From Aliicoccus persicus (GTDB taxonomy: Bacteria > Bacillota > Bacilli > Staphylococcales > Salinicoccaceae): a stretch of 64,000 bases of DNA. The translations under genes were made by a program, and so were the position numbers. The notes under the pieces are model-generated. The model was not told the DNA's origin, ran no database searches, and worked only from the letters and a program-made list of their open reading frames with translations. Numbering within the stretch: position 1 is the stretch's first letter; the number at the start of each line of letters is the position of its first letter. The stretch is from contig NZ_FOIT01000003.1 of assembly GCF_900110815.1 (NCBI RefSeq), positions 24,250 to 88,249 of the forward strand. Reading direction: 5' to 3'. Positions 1 to 7,680 of this stretch are shown in pieces.

Positions 1-273
1 GTCTTTCAGCTTCCGCTTGCTCAGCTGCTTGTCTTTCAGCTTCCGCTTGTTGAGCAGCTTCTCTTTCAACTTCTGCTTGCTCAGCCGCTGCTTGTTCAGC
101 TGCAATTCTTTCAGCTTCTGCTTGCTCAGCCGCAATTCTTTCAGCTTCTGCTTGCTCAGCCGCAATTCTTTCAGCTTCTGCTTGTTCAGCCGCTGCTTGT
201 TCAGCCGCTGCTTGTTCAGCCGCTGCTTGCTCAGCTGCAACTCTTTCAGCCTCCGCTTGTTCAGCGGCACTGT
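1..273 (-). repeat. 30-bp coding repeats, Ala/Glu/Gln-rich tract
   Basis: Near-identical 30-bp units encode EQAEAER(I/Q)AA inside the LysM gene, with shorter EQAA insertions. The third-codon positions are almost unchanged between copies, which points to recent expansion and contraction by slippage or recombination. The tract would form a charged helix or coiled coil, probably spanning the wall. Confidence 0.85.
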
Positions 274-1018
274 TATCTACAACTTCAACTTCTGCTTGTG
301 GTGCTTCAACTTCTACAATTGTTTCTACTTCTGAAGCTTCGATTACTTCTTCTGAAGCTTCAGAAGTTGTTTCAGTTGTTTCTTCAACTTGAGTTACTTC
401 TTCAACGATTTCTTGTACGTAATCGTCTTCAGCTTCCTCAGCGACTGCTTCTTCACCAACTAATGATAATTTTTGACCTACATAGATCAGGTCAACATTT
501 TCAATATTGTTCCACTGAGCAATCAGTTTATAGTCAATACCGAATCTTCCACCGATTTTAGCTAATGTGTCACCAGCTTGTACTGTGTAAACATCAACTG
601 TTTCTTCTTCTTCGACTACTTCTTCAACAACTTCTTCAGGTTCAGGTGCTGGTGCTTGAACAGTTTCTTTAAGTTCAAGCACTTGTCCTGGGTAGATTAA
701 ATGTGAAGTAATCCCGTTAATTTCCATTAACGCTCTGTAGTTTGTACCGAATCTGTCAGCGATTTTACTTAAAGTATCGCCAGCTTGTACTGTGTATGTA
801 TCAGAATCTTGTAACTTTAATGATTGATTCGTGTAGATAGTATCTGATTTTAAGTTATTTAATTTTTTGATTGAATCGATTGAGACTCTGTTATCTTGAG
901 CAAGTTTCCAAAGTGAATCACCTGCTTGAACTTTGTACTCTGAAGCGTCAGCTTCTTGCGATAATGTAATAGTGGCAAATGCTGCTGATGCAGTGAGTGC
1001 TGTAACAATTTTCTTCAT
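1..1018 (-). CDS. LysM-repeat cell-wall protein, C-terminus beyond window
   Basis: Reading the minus strand from ATG at 1018 gives a Sec signal peptide (MKKIVTALTASAAFATITLS, likely cut after ADA), then three LysM domains at about residues 27-70, 77-120 and 147-190, each opening Y(K/T)VQAGD(S/T)L. These domains bind peptidoglycan. A Glu-rich linker follows, then a low-complexity Ala/Glu/Gln tract built on the unit EQAEAERIAA that runs off the window edge. A GGAGG Shine-Dalgarno lies 8 nt before the ATG. The catalytic domain, if any, is outside the window, so hydrolase activity is inferred only from the architecture typical of staphylococcal autolysins. A WalR-type box lies about 100 bp upstream. 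Confidence 0.85.
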   Translation of the reverse strand, partial: MKKIVTALTASAAFATITLSQEADASEYKVQAGDSLWKLAQDNRVSIDSIKKLNNLKSDTIYTNQSLKLQDSDTYTVQAGDTLSKIADRFGTNYRALMEINGITSHLIYPGQVLELKETVQAPAPEPEEVVEEVVEEEETVDVYTVQAGDTLAKIGGRFGIDYKLIAQWNNIENVDLIYVGQKLSLVGEEAVAEEAEDDYVQEIVEEVTQVEETTETTSEASEEVIEASEVETIVEVEAPQAEVEVVDNSAAEQAEAERVAAEQAAAEQAAAEQAAAEQAEAERIAAEQAEAERIAAEQAEAERIAAEQAAAEQAEVEREAAQQAEAERQAAEQAEAER

Positions 1019-1117
1019 TTAGAAATTCCTCCATCGTAAATTGTTCTATATTGTTCATTCTTCTGTTGTCTAATTAACTATTCATATATTAGCAGATAAA
1101 AACTATGATTTGGGCTT

Positions 1118-1134
1118 TGTAATATAACTGTAAA
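1118..1134 (+). promoter_or_regulatory. WalR-type box upstream of LysM gene
   Basis: TGTAAT, five bases, then TGTAAA: both halves fit the WalR (YycF) consensus TGTWAH-N5-TGTWAH. The box lies 100-116 bp before the start of the divergent LysM gene. WalR controls autolysin genes in Staphylococcus and Bacillus. Assignment rests on motif and context only. Confidence 0.55.
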
Positions 1135-1316
1135 ACAATTTAAATCATTCTAATATAAACATAGGGAATTCTGTAATCTAAACCCGTTTTTTGTTACTTT
1201 TTAGGTGTCTTACAGAACATTAGCCATTATAACAAATGTAGAAAAAATAACACTTATAAAAAGTAATTTGCTAAAATTAGTAAGTAACAATTATATATGG
1301 AAAGAAAGTGTTAGAT

Positions 1317-2027
1317 ATGGGTAGGAAATGGAATAACATTAAAGAAAAGAAAGCGATGAAAGATAAAAACACATCGCGATTATACGCTAAGTTCGGACGT
1401 GAAATATACGTCGCTGCAAAAAAGGGAGAACCAGATCCGGAGAGTAATGCAGCTCTAAAGGCAGTACTAGACAAGGCTAAAACATTCTCTGTCCCAAAAC
1501 ACATCATTGATAAGGCAATTGAAAAAGCTAAGGGTACAGATCATGAAGATTATCATGAGTTGAAATATGAAGGATTCGGACCAGCGGGTTCAATGATCAT
1601 CGTTGAAGCTTTAACGAATAATGTTAACAGAACAGCAAGTGACGTGCGTGCTGCATTCGGTAAAAATTACGGTACGATGGGTAATAGTGGTGCAGTCAGC
1701 TACATGTTCGATCCGCGCAGTGTCTTTGTGTTCAAAGGTCACGAAGAAGAAGTCTTTCTGCATTTAATGGAAGAAGGCGTTGAAGTAATTGATGTAACAA
1801 CTGAAGAGGATTTAGTGGTAGTCTATGGAGAAATAAGTCAATTTAACGAAATAAAACAAGCATTGGATCAGTTGGAGATTTCTGAGTATGAGGTTGCAGA
1901 ACTCACGATGATTCCTCAGTCACAAGTTACATTGGATGAAGAAGGAATGAGACAATTTGAACAGCTCATCGATTCTCTGGATGATTTAGATGATGTGTCT
2001 GTTGTCCATCACAACGTTGCAAATTAA
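1317..2027 (+). CDS. YebC/PmpR family regulator (YeeN type)
   Basis: A 236-aa member of the YebC/TACO1 family, close to the Staphylococcus YeeN protein. The N-terminus [13 protein letters not shown] and the stretch [18 protein letters not shown] are family hallmarks; the three-domain family fold takes about this length. Members act as DNA-binding regulators or as factors that relieve ribosome stalling at proline-rich stretches. I chose ATG 1317 because family members begin MGRKW; a GTG at 1308 would add three residues with no homology. It lies alone, before a DUF402 gene 33 bp downstream. Confidence 0.9.
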   Translation: MGRKWNNIKEKKAMKDKNTSRLYAKFGREIYVAAKKGEPDPESNAALKAVLDKAKTFSVPKHIIDKAIEKAKGTDHEDYHELKYEGFGPAGSMIIVEALTNNVNRTASDVRAAFGKNYGTMGNSGAVSYMFDPRSVFVFKGHEEEVFLHLMEEGVEVIDVTTEEDLVVVYGEISQFNEIKQALDQLEISEYEVAELTMIPQSQVTLDEEGMRQFEQLIDSLDDLDDVSVVHHNVAN

Positions 2028-2060
2028 TTGATACAACGAGATAAGTAGGTGGTATTTGCA

Positions 2061-2591
2061 GTGAGGACTAAATTTATAGATAAAAGAGGATGGCGACGTG
2101 TAACAGATTCTAGTTATAAAGAACAGTTGGTCACATTGGATGATGAACGGTGTTTAGTCGGGCTAATCCGCATAAATAAAGTAACGAATCCACTTACAGT
2201 GAAGATTGTCGGTGAAGATGTGTGTGTCGTCGCACCTGGATATCGTTGGTTAACAATCATGCCTGAGAATAAGTATTACAGCATTACGGTCATGTACGAT
2301 GAAGACTGGAAGGTCTTGCAATATTATATTGACATCAATTATGAACATACATTAGAACTCGATAATGCGCGGCGAAAAGATCTTTATCTGGATGTGTTAG
2401 TATTGCCTTCTGGTAAAAAGGAAGTCGTCGATAAGAAAGACCTTAAACACGCACTTAAAAAAGACAAAGTCACAAAGGAACAATTTGACTTTGCCTATTC
2501 TATCGTAGATGAAGTGTATCAAATGTTGGATTCTGACTTTAATGGTTTTACAACCTTTTGTAACGACTGTAAAGAAGTAATGAATAAATAA
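2061..2591 (+). CDS. DUF402 domain protein
   Basis: This 176-aa soluble protein matches the DUF402 (FomD-like) fold through the central run WLTIMPENKYYSITVMYD and the later acidic motif DLYLDVLVLPSG. Characterised relatives, such as staphylococcal Ntdp, are Mg-dependent nucleoside di- or triphosphatases, so a phosphohydrolase role is possible but not shown. GTG 2061 is preferred because AGGTGG lies 8 nt upstream; an earlier in-frame GTG at 2049 overlaps that Shine-Dalgarno. It sits just ahead of the LysR gene and may be cotranscribed with it. Confidence 0.8.
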   Translation: MRTKFIDKRGWRRVTDSSYKEQLVTLDDERCLVGLIRINKVTNPLTVKIVGEDVCVVAPGYRWLTIMPENKYYSITVMYDEDWKVLQYYIDINYEHTLELDNARRKDLYLDVLVLPSGKKEVVDKKDLKHALKKDKVTKEQFDFAYSIVDEVYQMLDSDFNGFTTFCNDCKEVMNK

Positions 2592-2613
2592 GATGAATCG
2601 GGAGGTTGTTTAA

Positions 2614-3483
2614 ATGAAAGTCGATGATCATGAGTTACTCGTAGCATTGGATCAGACGAAATCGTTGAAAAGTGCTGCGGATTTATTATTCATCTCCCAA
2701 CCAGCAGTGAGTCAGCGACTAAAATCAATAGAAGAGGATTGGGGCGTGCAGATTTTCATTAGAACGAAGCGCTTCATCCACGTTACACCCGAAGGTGAAC
2801 GTATCATTGAACATGCAAGGCGCGTTGTTGCTGGAGAAAAAGAAATTAAAGAGTACTTGCGAAGTCATAAGAACGAAGTGTCAGGGAATTTATCGATTGG
2901 TGTGTCTTCCATTATAGGCAGTACGATTTTACCGAAAATTGTGCGTCAGTTTTTACTGGAATATCCGGATGTGAATATTAAAATCACCGTTGGATCAACA
3001 CCTCAAATCATTTCGAAAAGTAACGAGTATCACGTGTCGATAATACGCGGTACACAGATCTCTCATAAGATTAACGAGCGTATTAAAACCGATCGACATT
3101 ATTTTGTCTCACCAATTCAACAGATGGATGCCCATGAACTTTCTGTTATCGAATTTCAAGCAGACCGCTTATACTTAAATGAGATTGAGCAGTTTTACGT
3201 TGAAAGATATCAGGAAAGATATGATCCACAGATTAAAGTGGACCAGATGAGTACGTGTAAAGAGCTGTTGCTAGAAGGTATAGGTGTAACGATCTTACCC
3301 GAAATTGCAACACAGGATTTAAGCAATGAAGATTTCAATATCGAAGAAGTGTTAGTTAGAGGCGAACCACTTTTAAGAGATACATATTTAGCATATGATG
3401 AAACCATGTTGCGATTACCTCAAGTCAATGCATTTAAATCATTAGTCAATACGTTCGTACAACAAAATAATAGAAAGAATTAG
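2614..3483 (+). CDS. LysR family transcriptional regulator
   Basis: 289 aa. The N-terminal winged helix-turn-helix is clear (residues 1-60: LLVALDQTKSLKSAADLLF then SQPAVSQRLKSIEEDWG), followed by the LysR linker helix and a periplasmic-binding-like effector domain starting near residue 92 (GNLSIGVSS). LysR proteins typically control a neighbouring gene, and the MFS transporter follows with its Shine-Dalgarno overlapping this stop codon, so the transporter is the likeliest target or operon partner. The effector is unknown. A GGAGG-type ribosome site precedes ATG 2614. Confidence 0.93.
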   Translation: MKVDDHELLVALDQTKSLKSAADLLFISQPAVSQRLKSIEEDWGVQIFIRTKRFIHVTPEGERIIEHARRVVAGEKEIKEYLRSHKNEVSGNLSIGVSSIIGSTILPKIVRQFLLEYPDVNIKITVGSTPQIISKSNEYHVSIIRGTQISHKINERIKTDRHYFVSPIQQMDAHELSVIEFQADRLYLNEIEQFYVERYQERYDPQIKVDQMSTCKELLLEGIGVTILPEIATQDLSNEDFNIEEVLVRGEPLLRDTYLAYDETMLRLPQVNAFKSLVNTFVQQNNRKN

Positions 3484-3491
3484 GGGTGCCT

Positions 3492-4700
3492 ATGCTAAGG
3501 GATATATTTAATATAAAAAATTACCCATTGTTTTTAGTTAATATGGGATTCCTTGGAGTTGCCATTGCTGTCACGAGTCCATTCTTAATCATCTATATGA
3601 CTGAAGAATATGGCATATCAACAACTGCGTTTGGTTTGTTTTTAGCAGCTGCAGCACTCGGGAGTTTTATCATCAATACATATGTCGGTCGAAAAAGTGA
3701 CCATATTACCTTTGACCGAAAATACATAATCGTCGCTGCGCTAGTCAGTATGATCATCGCGTTTATGGGCTTCGTAATATTTGAGAATTTACTCATCGTT
3801 ATTGTCAGCTACATATTGTTTGCATCACTCGGTGCACCAGCAATGCCACAACTGTATGCAAGTGCACGCGAATCGATTAACGATTACCAGCCCCGCCTTG
3901 CGACATTTGCCAACACAGTCTTACGTTCTACATTTTCACTTGGATTTTTGATCGGTCCATTAATCGGTACAATATTACTCGCTAATTTTGGCTTCGATGG
4001 TTTGTTTGTCGGTACTTCATTATTTTTCGTTTCGGTATTAATACTTGCGTTACTGATAAAACCTCGTTCAAAACCACCGAGTGAGCGCGACGATGTTCAG
4101 ATGAATGTATCAGTGTCTAATCAAGCACCCTCATTAACAAAAAACATGTATATTTTCTTACCGTTTATAGCATTTATCTTTTTACAAATGGCTATGTTTA
4201 TGTATAACCTTAACATGCCGTTATATGTTACGGGGACGCTTGGACTTGATGAACGAAACGTCGGAATTATCGCGAGTCTCTGTGCAGGACTCGAAGTACC
4301 ATTTATGATTATGGTGGGTTATATTGCGGGGAGATATTCTGCTAGAAATTTACTCATAGTCAGTGGATTCTTTGCAATTATATATTTCACCTTAATCGGC
4401 ACGATACAAGACTTTACGTGGATGCTGATTGGACAAGTGCCACTCTCCATATTTTTAGCAATCATGTTAGGACTTGGAATTAGTTATTTCCAAGAACTTG
4501 TGCCACAATTTCCGGGGTTTGCTTCAACACTTTTTGCCAACGGTATGATCGTTGGGCAGTTACTAGGAAATTTACTCGGTGGGATGCTCAGTGACTTTGC
4601 TGGCGTACAGAGTGTATTTTACCTTTGTACAGCTGCTGTCATCATATCGATGATTATCCTGTTTATAACGAAGCCAGTAGTAAAAGAGGAGGCGATTTAA
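3492..4700 (+). CDS. MFS transporter
   Basis: 402-aa polytopic membrane protein with about 12 hydrophobic segments and the MFS loop 2-3 signature (GRKSD near residue 66). The central hydrophilic loop (about residues 190-215) separates two six-helix halves. It resembles sugar-efflux type MFS members, but the substrate cannot be read from sequence. ATG 3492 is preferred over GTG 3486 because TAGGGG, which overlaps the LysR stop, sits 5 nt upstream. Translational coupling to the LysR gene is likely. Confidence 0.88.
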   Translation: MLRDIFNIKNYPLFLVNMGFLGVAIAVTSPFLIIYMTEEYGISTTAFGLFLAAAALGSFIINTYVGRKSDHITFDRKYIIVAALVSMIIAFMGFVIFENLLIVIVSYILFASLGAPAMPQLYASARESINDYQPRLATFANTVLRSTFSLGFLIGPLIGTILLANFGFDGLFVGTSLFFVSVLILALLIKPRSKPPSERDDVQMNVSVSNQAPSLTKNMYIFLPFIAFIFLQMAMFMYNLNMPLYVTGTLGLDERNVGIIASLCAGLEVPFMIMVGYIAGRYSARNLLIVSGFFAIIYFTLIGTIQDFTWMLIGQVPLSIFLAIMLGLGISYFQELVPQFPGFASTLFANGMIVGQLLGNLLGGMLSDFAGVQSVFYLCTAAVIISMIILFITKPVVKEEAI

Positions 4701-4701
4701 T

Positions 4702-5187
4702 ATGGAAGTTTTATGGTGGATTTTGATTGTCGTGTCGTTTCTCATTGGATTTGTCGGCGTTGTTATACCAGTGATCCCTTCGATATTAATGTTTTGGATT
4801 GGATTTTTTATCTATCAATTTTTAATTAGTGGGTATGAACTCGGCTGGATATTCTGGACAACTTCAGCCGTTTTAACAGTGTTGCTCTTCTTTAGTGAAA
4901 TTATCGCTAACTCTATATTTGTAAAGAGATTCGGTGGTACAAAAGCGGGTGAATATGCAGCAATCATCGGTGTCATTGCCGGTATGTTTGTGTACCCGCC
5001 AATCGGTATCATTTTAGTTCCTGTCATTGGGGTTTTTACTGTAGAATTTTATCAGTCAAGAAATAGACGCCAAGCAACACGAGCATCCATCGGCTCATTA
5101 TTAGCATTTCTTGCGAGCTCATTATTTACTTTACTCGTGTTCATATTCTTAGTCGTATGGTTCATATTATGGGTGTTCGTATTTTAG
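4702..5187 (+). CDS. DUF456 family membrane protein
   Basis: A 161-aa integral membrane protein with about four to five helices and the Gly-rich family segment KRFGGTKAGEYAAIIGVIAG in the middle, diagnostic for DUF456. No activity is known for the family. It begins one base after the MFS stop, so it is in the same operon. The final 30 residues are almost entirely hydrophobic, giving a last helix that ends at the C-terminus. Confidence 0.85.
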   Translation: MEVLWWILIVVSFLIGFVGVVIPVIPSILMFWIGFFIYQFLISGYELGWIFWTTSAVLTVLLFFSEIIANSIFVKRFGGTKAGEYAAIIGVIAGMFVYPPIGIILVPVIGVFTVEFYQSRNRRQATRASIGSLLAFLASSLFTLLVFIFLVVWFILWVFVF

Positions 5188-5209
5188 ATAGAAGGACGGA
5201 GATGGCGAT

Positions 5210-5452
5210 ATGAAGAGAATATTAACGATTTGTTTATTGTTTACTGTTACAATCGTTCTTAATGGCTGTGAAAATGCAAGTAGTGAAAGTGCAACGATGG
5301 AAGAAGAAAATAAATGGATGGAATCACGAATAGCAGAGCTTCAGGAAGAAAATGCAGCATTACTTGAAGAGATACAAGCATTAGATCCTGAGTTTGAATA
5401 TGGGAAAGAAGAAACTGATGAAGAAACAGAAGAAATAGAAGAAGACAACTAA
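5210..5452 (+). CDS. Small acidic lipoprotein
   Basis: 80 aa with a lipoprotein signal peptide ending in LNGC (Cys20), so the mature protein is about 61 residues tethered to the outer membrane face. The mature part is a short Glu-rich helix (IAELQEENAALLEEIQAL, coiled-coil-like) and an acidic tail. No family recognised. It closes the LysR-MFS-DUF456 run, 22 bp after DUF456, and is followed by a strong terminator. Confidence 0.75.
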   Translation: MKRILTICLLFTVTIVLNGCENASSESATMEEENKWMESRIAELQEENAALLEEIQALDPEFEYGKEETDEETEEIEEDN

Positions 5453-5470
5453 AAAATTATGGATGATGAA

Positions 5471-5497
5471 GCTAGGACATGTGTCCTAGCTTTTTTC
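5471..5497 (+). terminator. Rho-independent terminator
   Basis: GCTAGGAC, loop ATGT, GTCCTAGC, then a run of six T: an 8-bp perfect stem closing the LysR-MFS operon. Confidence 0.9.
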
Positions 5498-5686
5498 TTT
5501 TGAATAAATTTTGTGTTGGAATAAAAGAATTACAATGACAAACCAACGATTAGAGATCATATGAAAAATTCATAATTAACGTATAACGATTGCATAATTA
5601 ATTTGATAGAGTTTCTAGGAAAATCAAATAATAATTATAAAATTTAATTTTTATTATCAAAAATTGAAAATAAACAAGTGTATAAA

Positions 5687-5701
5687 TGATAACGATTACA
5701 A
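5687..5701 (-). promoter_or_regulatory. cre-like site (CcpA)
   Basis: On the minus strand TTGTAATCGTTATCA fits the cre consensus WTGNAANCGNWNNCW at every fixed position. It overlaps the first codon of the small frame at 5701 and has no clear promoter around it, so its function is uncertain. Confidence 0.35.
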
Positions 5702-5841
5702 TGCTTCATAATAAAGAAATCGATAAAATCAATGTTATCGGAGATTTTAATTTGAAAATTATGGGAAAAACTGGTTTTATTGCATTTAACGAATATGAAA
5801 TTGTCATACAAAAAGCTTGGACTAAAATTAAATTAGAATAA
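5701..5841 (+). CDS. Unrecognised 46-aa frame, possible gene remnant
   Basis: ATG 5701 to TAA 5841 encodes a 46-residue peptide with mixed, protein-like composition (core GDFNLKIMGKTGFIAF). There is no Shine-Dalgarno worth the name ahead of it. I do not recognise the family. It may be the remnant of a decayed gene, in keeping with the internally deleted gene next door, or a chance frame in AT-rich DNA. Confidence 0.25.
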   Translation: MLHNKEIDKINVIGDFNLKIMGKTGFIAFNEYEIVIQKAWTKIKLE

Positions 5842-5911
5842 TTTATAATAATACTTGAATTGAATATAGATTGATATATGATTGTTTCAAATTTAACTTG
5901 GAAGAATGCAA

Positions 5912-6808
5912 ATGAAACGATTGAAAAGCACTTTGGCTTTATCATTAATGTTACTCGGGGACGGTGTGTTCTTATCACAGACAGCTGATGCACAGGAACA
6001 AGGTGGCGATGTGATTGTATCGATTAATAGTGATGTGGTATCAATGGATCCACATGGAAGTAACGATGTACCATCGAACCAAATGCGTACGACATTGTAT
6101 GAAGGTCTCGTTAAGTTAGACGAAAATATGGAAATTCAGCCGCTACTTGCTTCAGAATGGGAAGCAGTTGATGACACAACTTGTGTGTTTAATTTAAGAG
6201 AAGGCGTAACATTCCATGATGGTACTGAGTTTAATGCAGAAGTTGTTAAAGCAAACTTAGATCGAGTATTGGATCCAAATTTCGCTTCAGAGCGTGCATT
6301 CCTCTATACAGCTGTAGAGTCAGTAAACATCATCGATGAATATATTGTTGAAATTGTTACAAGTTATCCGTATTCACCATTACTCGAGCATTTAAGCCAT
6401 GATGGTGGGGGAATGATGAGTCAGGACCTCATCGAAGCGGACTATGAAAATGCACTTGAACAAGCGGGTGTTGAATTATCTCTAGAAGAATACTACGAGT
6501 TGTGTGAAGACGGTGGTAGCGATAACGCACTTGTTCCATTATTCCACTCTGATAGTTTAGGTGATGTGGGTAACCGTTCGTTCTACGTGAGTGAAGAACT
6601 CGATGCTTTACTTGATGCAGGTAAAGAAGAAGTTGATGATGATGCACGTGAACAAATATACAAAGATGCAGCACAAATTATTGTTGAAGATGCACCAGCA
6701 ATCTTCGTTCGTCACGGTGAATACTTGAACGCATACAGAACTGAATTACAAAATGTACAGATGGATAGATTTAATAATATTAACTTCAAAGATTTATACT
6801 TTGAATAA
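5912..6808 (+). CDS. Oligopeptide-binding protein with large internal deletion
   Basis: 298 aa related to family-5 solute-binding proteins (DppA/OppA type). Residues 1-200 align with the first 200 of the full-length paralogue at 7681, and residues from about 205 align with its last 100; roughly 245 central residues are missing while the frame stays open. The junction is at EDGGSDNALVPLFHSD. Without the middle, most of the peptide-binding cleft is gone, so it is probably a non-functional relic, though it is still readable. Start ATG 5912 has GGAAG 7 nt upstream. The signal peptide ends TADA-QEQ with no lipobox cysteine. No permease genes are nearby. Confidence 0.8.
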   Translation: MKRLKSTLALSLMLLGDGVFLSQTADAQEQGGDVIVSINSDVVSMDPHGSNDVPSNQMRTTLYEGLVKLDENMEIQPLLASEWEAVDDTTCVFNLREGVTFHDGTEFNAEVVKANLDRVLDPNFASERAFLYTAVESVNIIDEYIVEIVTSYPYSPLLEHLSHDGGGMMSQDLIEADYENALEQAGVELSLEEYYELCEDGGSDNALVPLFHSDSLGDVGNRSFYVSEELDALLDAGKEEVDDDAREQIYKDAAQIIVEDAPAIFVRHGEYLNAYRTELQNVQMDRFNNINFKDLYFE

Positions 6809-6830
6809 TCATTGAATAATAGCTAGACTT

Positions 6831-6860
6831 AAAGAGTGCCAAACGGCATTCTTTATTTTT
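6831..6860 (+). terminator. Rho-independent terminator
   Basis: AAAGAGTGCC, loop AAAC, GGCATTCTTT followed by a T-rich stretch; one G-T pair in a 10-bp stem. Confidence 0.8.
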
Positions 6861-6876
6861 GGAGAGGAGAGAGGAT

Positions 6877-7578
6877 ATGAAAGTTCCATTAATAGGCGTA
6901 ACGACATTTATTGAAGGTGTCAGCTATCGTTTACCAAAATATTACGGTGAAGCAATTGTTGACTGTGGGGGCGTTTCAGTGCTCCTTGTTAAAACTTTAG
7001 ACGAAGATAAAGTAAAGAAACAAGTCGAAGCACTCGATGGCATCATTTTAGCAGGTGGTAGCGATATAGATCCTGAATTATTTGGAGAAGGGCCACATCA
7101 AAAACTTGGTGAAATTGAGCCAGGACGTGACGAATATGAAATGCTGTTGATCAAATATGCACTTGAGATGAACAAACCAATTTTAGGTATTTGTCGCGGT
7201 AGCCAAATCTTAAACATCGCAATGAAAGGTAATATGTATCAGGACATCTACGCGCAGATGGATGATGTTTATCAGCATAATCAAAAATCACCTGTGCAAC
7301 GAAATTCACATTATATTGATATTGAAAAAGGTTCGAAATTACACGAGATTATGGGGGATGACAATATTAAAATCAACTCATTCCACCATCAGGCAAACAA
7401 AGAAGCTGGACCAGGATTTAAAGTCGTTGCACGAAGTAAAGACGGTGTCGTTGAAGCGATTGAGTCGACAACACATGATTTCGTGATTGGTGTGCAATGG
7501 CATCCAGAATGTACATATGAAGTAGATGAATATTCACAAAAATTATTCCAAAGATTTGTTGATACAGCACGTGGATAA
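6877..7578 (+). CDS. Peptidase C26 / gamma-glutamyl hydrolase-like amidotransferase
   Basis: 233-aa class I glutamine amidotransferase-like protein of the PuuD (gamma-glutamyl-GABA hydrolase) branch. Visible features are LAGGSDIDP near residue 62, the nucleophile motif PILGICRGSQILN with the catalytic Cys, and the His/Glu pair in GVQWHPE near the C-terminus, so the triad is intact. It likely cleaves gamma-glutamyl amides in the cytosol. ATG 6877 has a purine-rich GGAGAGG ahead; the upstream in-frame TTG at 6859 is inside that site. It is flanked by two peptide-binding-protein genes, hinting at use of imported peptides. Confidence 0.88.
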   Translation: MKVPLIGVTTFIEGVSYRLPKYYGEAIVDCGGVSVLLVKTLDEDKVKKQVEALDGIILAGGSDIDPELFGEGPHQKLGEIEPGRDEYEMLLIKYALEMNKPILGICRGSQILNIAMKGNMYQDIYAQMDDVYQHNQKSPVQRNSHYIDIEKGSKLHEIMGDDNIKINSFHHQANKEAGPGFKVVARSKDGVVEAIESTTHDFVIGVQWHPECTYEVDEYSQKLFQRFVDTARG

Positions 7579-7619
7579 CAAATAAATATTAATTAAAATT
7601 TATTTTATTACGAATTCCG

Positions 7620-7648
7620 TTGTAATCTGTAAACGCTTTCTTTATACT
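7620..7648 (+). promoter_or_regulatory. SigA promoter with internal cre site
   Basis: TTGTAA (7620-7625), 17-bp spacer, TATACT (7643-7648). The spacer is almost filled by CTGTAAACGCTTTCT (7627-7641), which fits the cre consensus except for the first base. CcpA bound here would block RNA polymerase directly. Confidence 0.7.
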
Positions 7649-7680
7649 AAACTTATGACTATAAGGAGAGTGATGATTTA

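Larger units (their letters stand above)
5498..5911. other. AT-rich gap with decayed look
   Basis: About 410 bp between a terminator and the deleted binding-protein gene. It is strongly AT-rich and holds one 46-codon reading frame plus two cre-like motifs sharing the core ATAACGATT (5581-5595 and 5687-5701). I see no RNA gene here. Confidence 0.5.

Noticed and set aside
1-273. CRISPR-like regular repeats
   Set aside because: The units are in frame in a secreted LysM protein and have no unique spacers.
5747-5760. CodY-like motif AATTTGAAAATT
   Set aside because: Only the right half fits AATTTTCWGAAAATT, and it lies inside the small frame in AT-rich DNA.
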